Assembly (NCBI RefSeq): GCF_030813495.1
Contig: NZ_JAUSUI010000001.1
Location: 248,001 to 312,000, forward strand
DNA from: Ancylobacter polymorphus
GTDB lineage: Bacteria; Pseudomonadota; Alphaproteobacteria; Rhizobiales; Xanthobacteraceae
Length of the DNA: 64,000 bases
Direction: 5' to 3'
Position numbers and translations under genes: made by a program
The notes under the pieces: generated by a model
Databases searched by the model: none
Seen by the model: only the letters and a program-made list of their open reading frames with translations
What the model was told of the DNA's origin: nothing
Shown: in pieces, positions 62,485 to 64,000 of the stretch
How the letters are laid out: each line of letters opens with the position of its first letter
How positions within the stretch are numbered: the stretch's first letter is position 1

Positions 62485-63550
62485 GCTCGAACGGCAGGAG
62501 AACATCTCTCCCCTGCGCCACGCGCTGGCGCCGCTGGTGGCGCTCCTCGTCACGCTGGTGGTCGGGGCTTTCATGTTCGTCGTGCTCGGCCACGATCCGG
62601 TGCGCGCCTTCGCCATCTATTTCATCGACCCGCTGGGCGATCCCTACACGCTGCAGGAACTGGTGGTGAAAGCCGCCCCGCTGCTGCTGATCGGCGTCGG
62701 CCTCGCCTTCTGCTACCGCGCCAATCGCTGGAACATCGGCGCTGAGGGCCAGTATGTCGCCGGCGCCGTGCTCGGCTCCTGGCTGGCGCTGGCGACCCAT
62801 GGCACCGAGGCGGGGGGCTGGGTGCTGCCGGCCATGCTGGTGCTCGGCGCCATTGGCGGGGCGCTGTGGGGGCTGATCCCCGCCTTTCTGCGCGTGCGCT
62901 TCGGCTCCAGCGAAATCCTCACCAGCCTGATGCTGGTCTATGTCGCGCAGCTCGGGCTCGATTATCTCGTGCGCGGCCCCTGGCGCGACCCGCAGGGCTT
63001 CAACTTCCCGCAAAGCGTGACCTTCGACGACGTGGCGCTGATGCCGCTGCTGATGGGCGAGGGGCGGCTGCATGCCGGCATCGTCATCGCGCTGCTGGCG
63101 GTGATCGTGGCCACCTTCGTGCTCGGGCGCACTCTGGTGGGCTTTTCCATCGAACTCGCCGGCTCGGCGCCGCGCGCCGCCGCCTTCGCCGGCTTCGACG
63201 AGAAGCGCGTGACCTATGGCGTGTTCGCGGTTTCCGGCGCGCTGGCGGGACTGGCCGGCATCATCGAGGTGGCCGGACCCATCGGCCAGCTGCAGCCGAC
63301 CATCTCGCCCGGCTACGGCTTCACCGCCATCATCGCCGCCATGCTCGGCCGGCTGCACCCGGTGGGCATTCTCATCGCCAGTCTCGTGCTCGCCTTGACC
63401 TATATTGGCGGCGAGGCGGCGCAGATCAGCATGCGCCTGCCCTTCGACGTGACCCGGGTTTTTCAGGGCACGCTGCTGATCGCCATTCTCGCGGCCGATG
63501 TGCTGGTGCGCTACCGCATCCGCCGGGTGGAGGGAGCGACCCATGCTTGA
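62474..63550 (+). CDS. ABC transporter permease 1 (BMP-type)
   Basis: 358-aa permease of the RbsC/BMP group with about ten transmembrane helices. Typical blocks are PLLLIGVGLAFCYRANRWNIGAEGQ, the cytoplasmic FGSSEILTSLMLVYVAQ segment, GFDEKRVTYGVF and GYGFTAIIAAMLGRLHPVG. The ATG at 62474 overlaps the end of the ATPase gene by 11 bp and has GGGAGGG upstream. It pairs with the second permease. Confidence 0.92.
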   Translation: MPLRLERQENISPLRHALAPLVALLVTLVVGAFMFVVLGHDPVRAFAIYFIDPLGDPYTLQELVVKAAPLLLIGVGLAFCYRANRWNIGAEGQYVAGAVLGSWLALATHGTEAGGWVLPAMLVLGAIGGALWGLIPAFLRVRFGSSEILTSLMLVYVAQLGLDYLVRGPWRDPQGFNFPQSVTFDDVALMPLLMGEGRLHAGIVIALLAVIVATFVLGRTLVGFSIELAGSAPRAAAFAGFDEKRVTYGVFAVSGALAGLAGIIEVAGPIGQLQPTISPGYGFTAIIAAMLGRLHPVGILIASLVLALTYIGGEAAQISMRLPFDVTRVFQGTLLIAILAADVLVRYRIRRVEGATHA

Positions 63551-64000
63551 CGCGGCGATCCTCGGCGCGGTGTTCGCCAGCATCGTGGCGGCGGCGACGA
63601 CGCTGCTCATCGCCTCGCTCGGCGAACTGGTGGCGGAACGCGCCGGCACGCTCAATCTCGGCGTCGAGGGCATGATGATCGTCGGTGCCGCGGTCGGCTA
63701 CGCCACCGCCTATGGATCGGGCAGCCTGCTGCTCGGCACGCTGGCGGCGGTGCTGGCGGGGGTGCTGCTCTCTCTTGTCTTCGCTGGCCTCGCCATCTGG
63801 CTGGCCACCAACCAGGTCGCCTCCGGCCTTGCCACCACCATTCTCGGCCTCGGCGTCGCCGGGCTGATCGGCTCCAATTTCGTCGGTACACGGCTCGACG
63901 GCGCGCCCGAACTGGTGATCCCCGGCCTGACCGACCTGCCGATCATCGGCGAGGCGGTGTTCGGGCAGAATGCCTATGTCTACGCCTCGCTGGTTCTGCT
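63543..64000 (+). CDS. ABC transporter permease 2 (BMP-type), cut off by the window end
   Basis: The first 152 codons of a permease starting MLDAAILGAVFASIVAAATT. It contains the family signature LGELVAERAGTLNLGVEGMM and NQVASGLATTILGLGVAGLI. The start overlaps the previous gene by 8 bp. With its partners it should import nucleosides or purines across the inner membrane. Confidence 0.9.
   Translation, partial: MLDAAILGAVFASIVAAATTLLIASLGELVAERAGTLNLGVEGMMIVGAAVGYATAYGSGSLLLGTLAAVLAGVLLSLVFAGLAIWLATNQVASGLATTILGLGVAGLIGSNFVGTRLDGAPELVIPGLTDLPIIGEAVFGQNAYVYASLVL

Noticed and set aside
60766-62616. 616-aa open frame on the minus strand
   Set aside because: Runs opposite the ABC transporter ATPase gene; composition typical of an antisense frame.

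Overview
The window is high-GC alphaproteobacterial chromosome. Gene content and order point to Hyphomicrobiales, probably the Xanthobacteraceae (Ancylobacter, Starkeya or Xanthobacter-like): bamE / cytochrome bc1 chaperone / DUF177 / plsX / fabH / ihfA / merR, phosphatidylcholine synthase, invasion-associated locus B protein, DUF2842, a GAAC-N7-GAAC LexA box, and a palindromic intergenic repeat of a type I associate with Hyphomicrobiales. The genus cannot be fixed from this sequence alone. LAYOUT. 1-9731 is housekeeping: an FAD amine oxidoreductase; bamE; the chaperone-DUF177-plsX-fabH-ihfA-merR run (envelope and fatty acid synthesis); rlpA; an ALDH7-type aldehyde dehydrogenase; and a nitroreductase. 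9864-9941 is tRNA-Pro(GGG), the integration site of a 15.3-kb element bounded by a perfect 53-bp direct repeat (9893-9945 and 25194-25246). Right of the element come a polysaccharide chain-length / BY-kinase-like protein, DUF2842, ctaA, uvrA, ssb, marC, gyrA, a hydrolase, coaD, two cyclophilins, queA, tgt, wrbA, tRNA-Lys, a second hydrolase, tusA-like, mobB, mobA, recG, sdhE, mfd, an orphan peptide-binding protein, ialB-like, hspQ, an AEC transporter, ubiH-like, pcs, qor, and the start of a BMP-type nucleoside ABC transporter that runs off the right edge. THE ELEMENT (9893-25246). All its recognisable genes lie on the minus strand: P4-type tyrosine integrase, an unknown 223-aa partner, an AlpA-type regulator, a small protein, a RepA-like AAA ATPase, small proteins, portal, a prohead protease/major capsid fusion, gpW-like connector, DUF2190 protein, gpZ-like protein, an unknown 127-aa protein, terminase small and large subunits, a P2-type E/E' tail chaperone pair with a T TTT TTG slippery site, a TP901-type tape measure, and a 76-aa coiled-coil protein. 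No tail tube, sheath, baseplate, fibre, lysis gene or CI-type repressor was found. Integrase + AlpA + replication ATPase + complete head/packaging set + terminases after the head genes is the plan of a capsid-forming phage satellite (cfPICI-like). A satellite carrying its own tape measure and frameshifted chaperone but no tube would build its own head and could impose its own tail length on a helper phage's tail. The element also has a dense cluster of TGTCCC/GGGACA hexamers inside the 3' half of the ATPase gene (candidate replication origin), and a candidate plus-strand small RNA with its own promoter and terminator in the leader of that gene. I regard this element as the main discovery of the window. 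A remnant prophage that lost its tail module is the main alternative; the intact, overlapping genes argue against recent decay.
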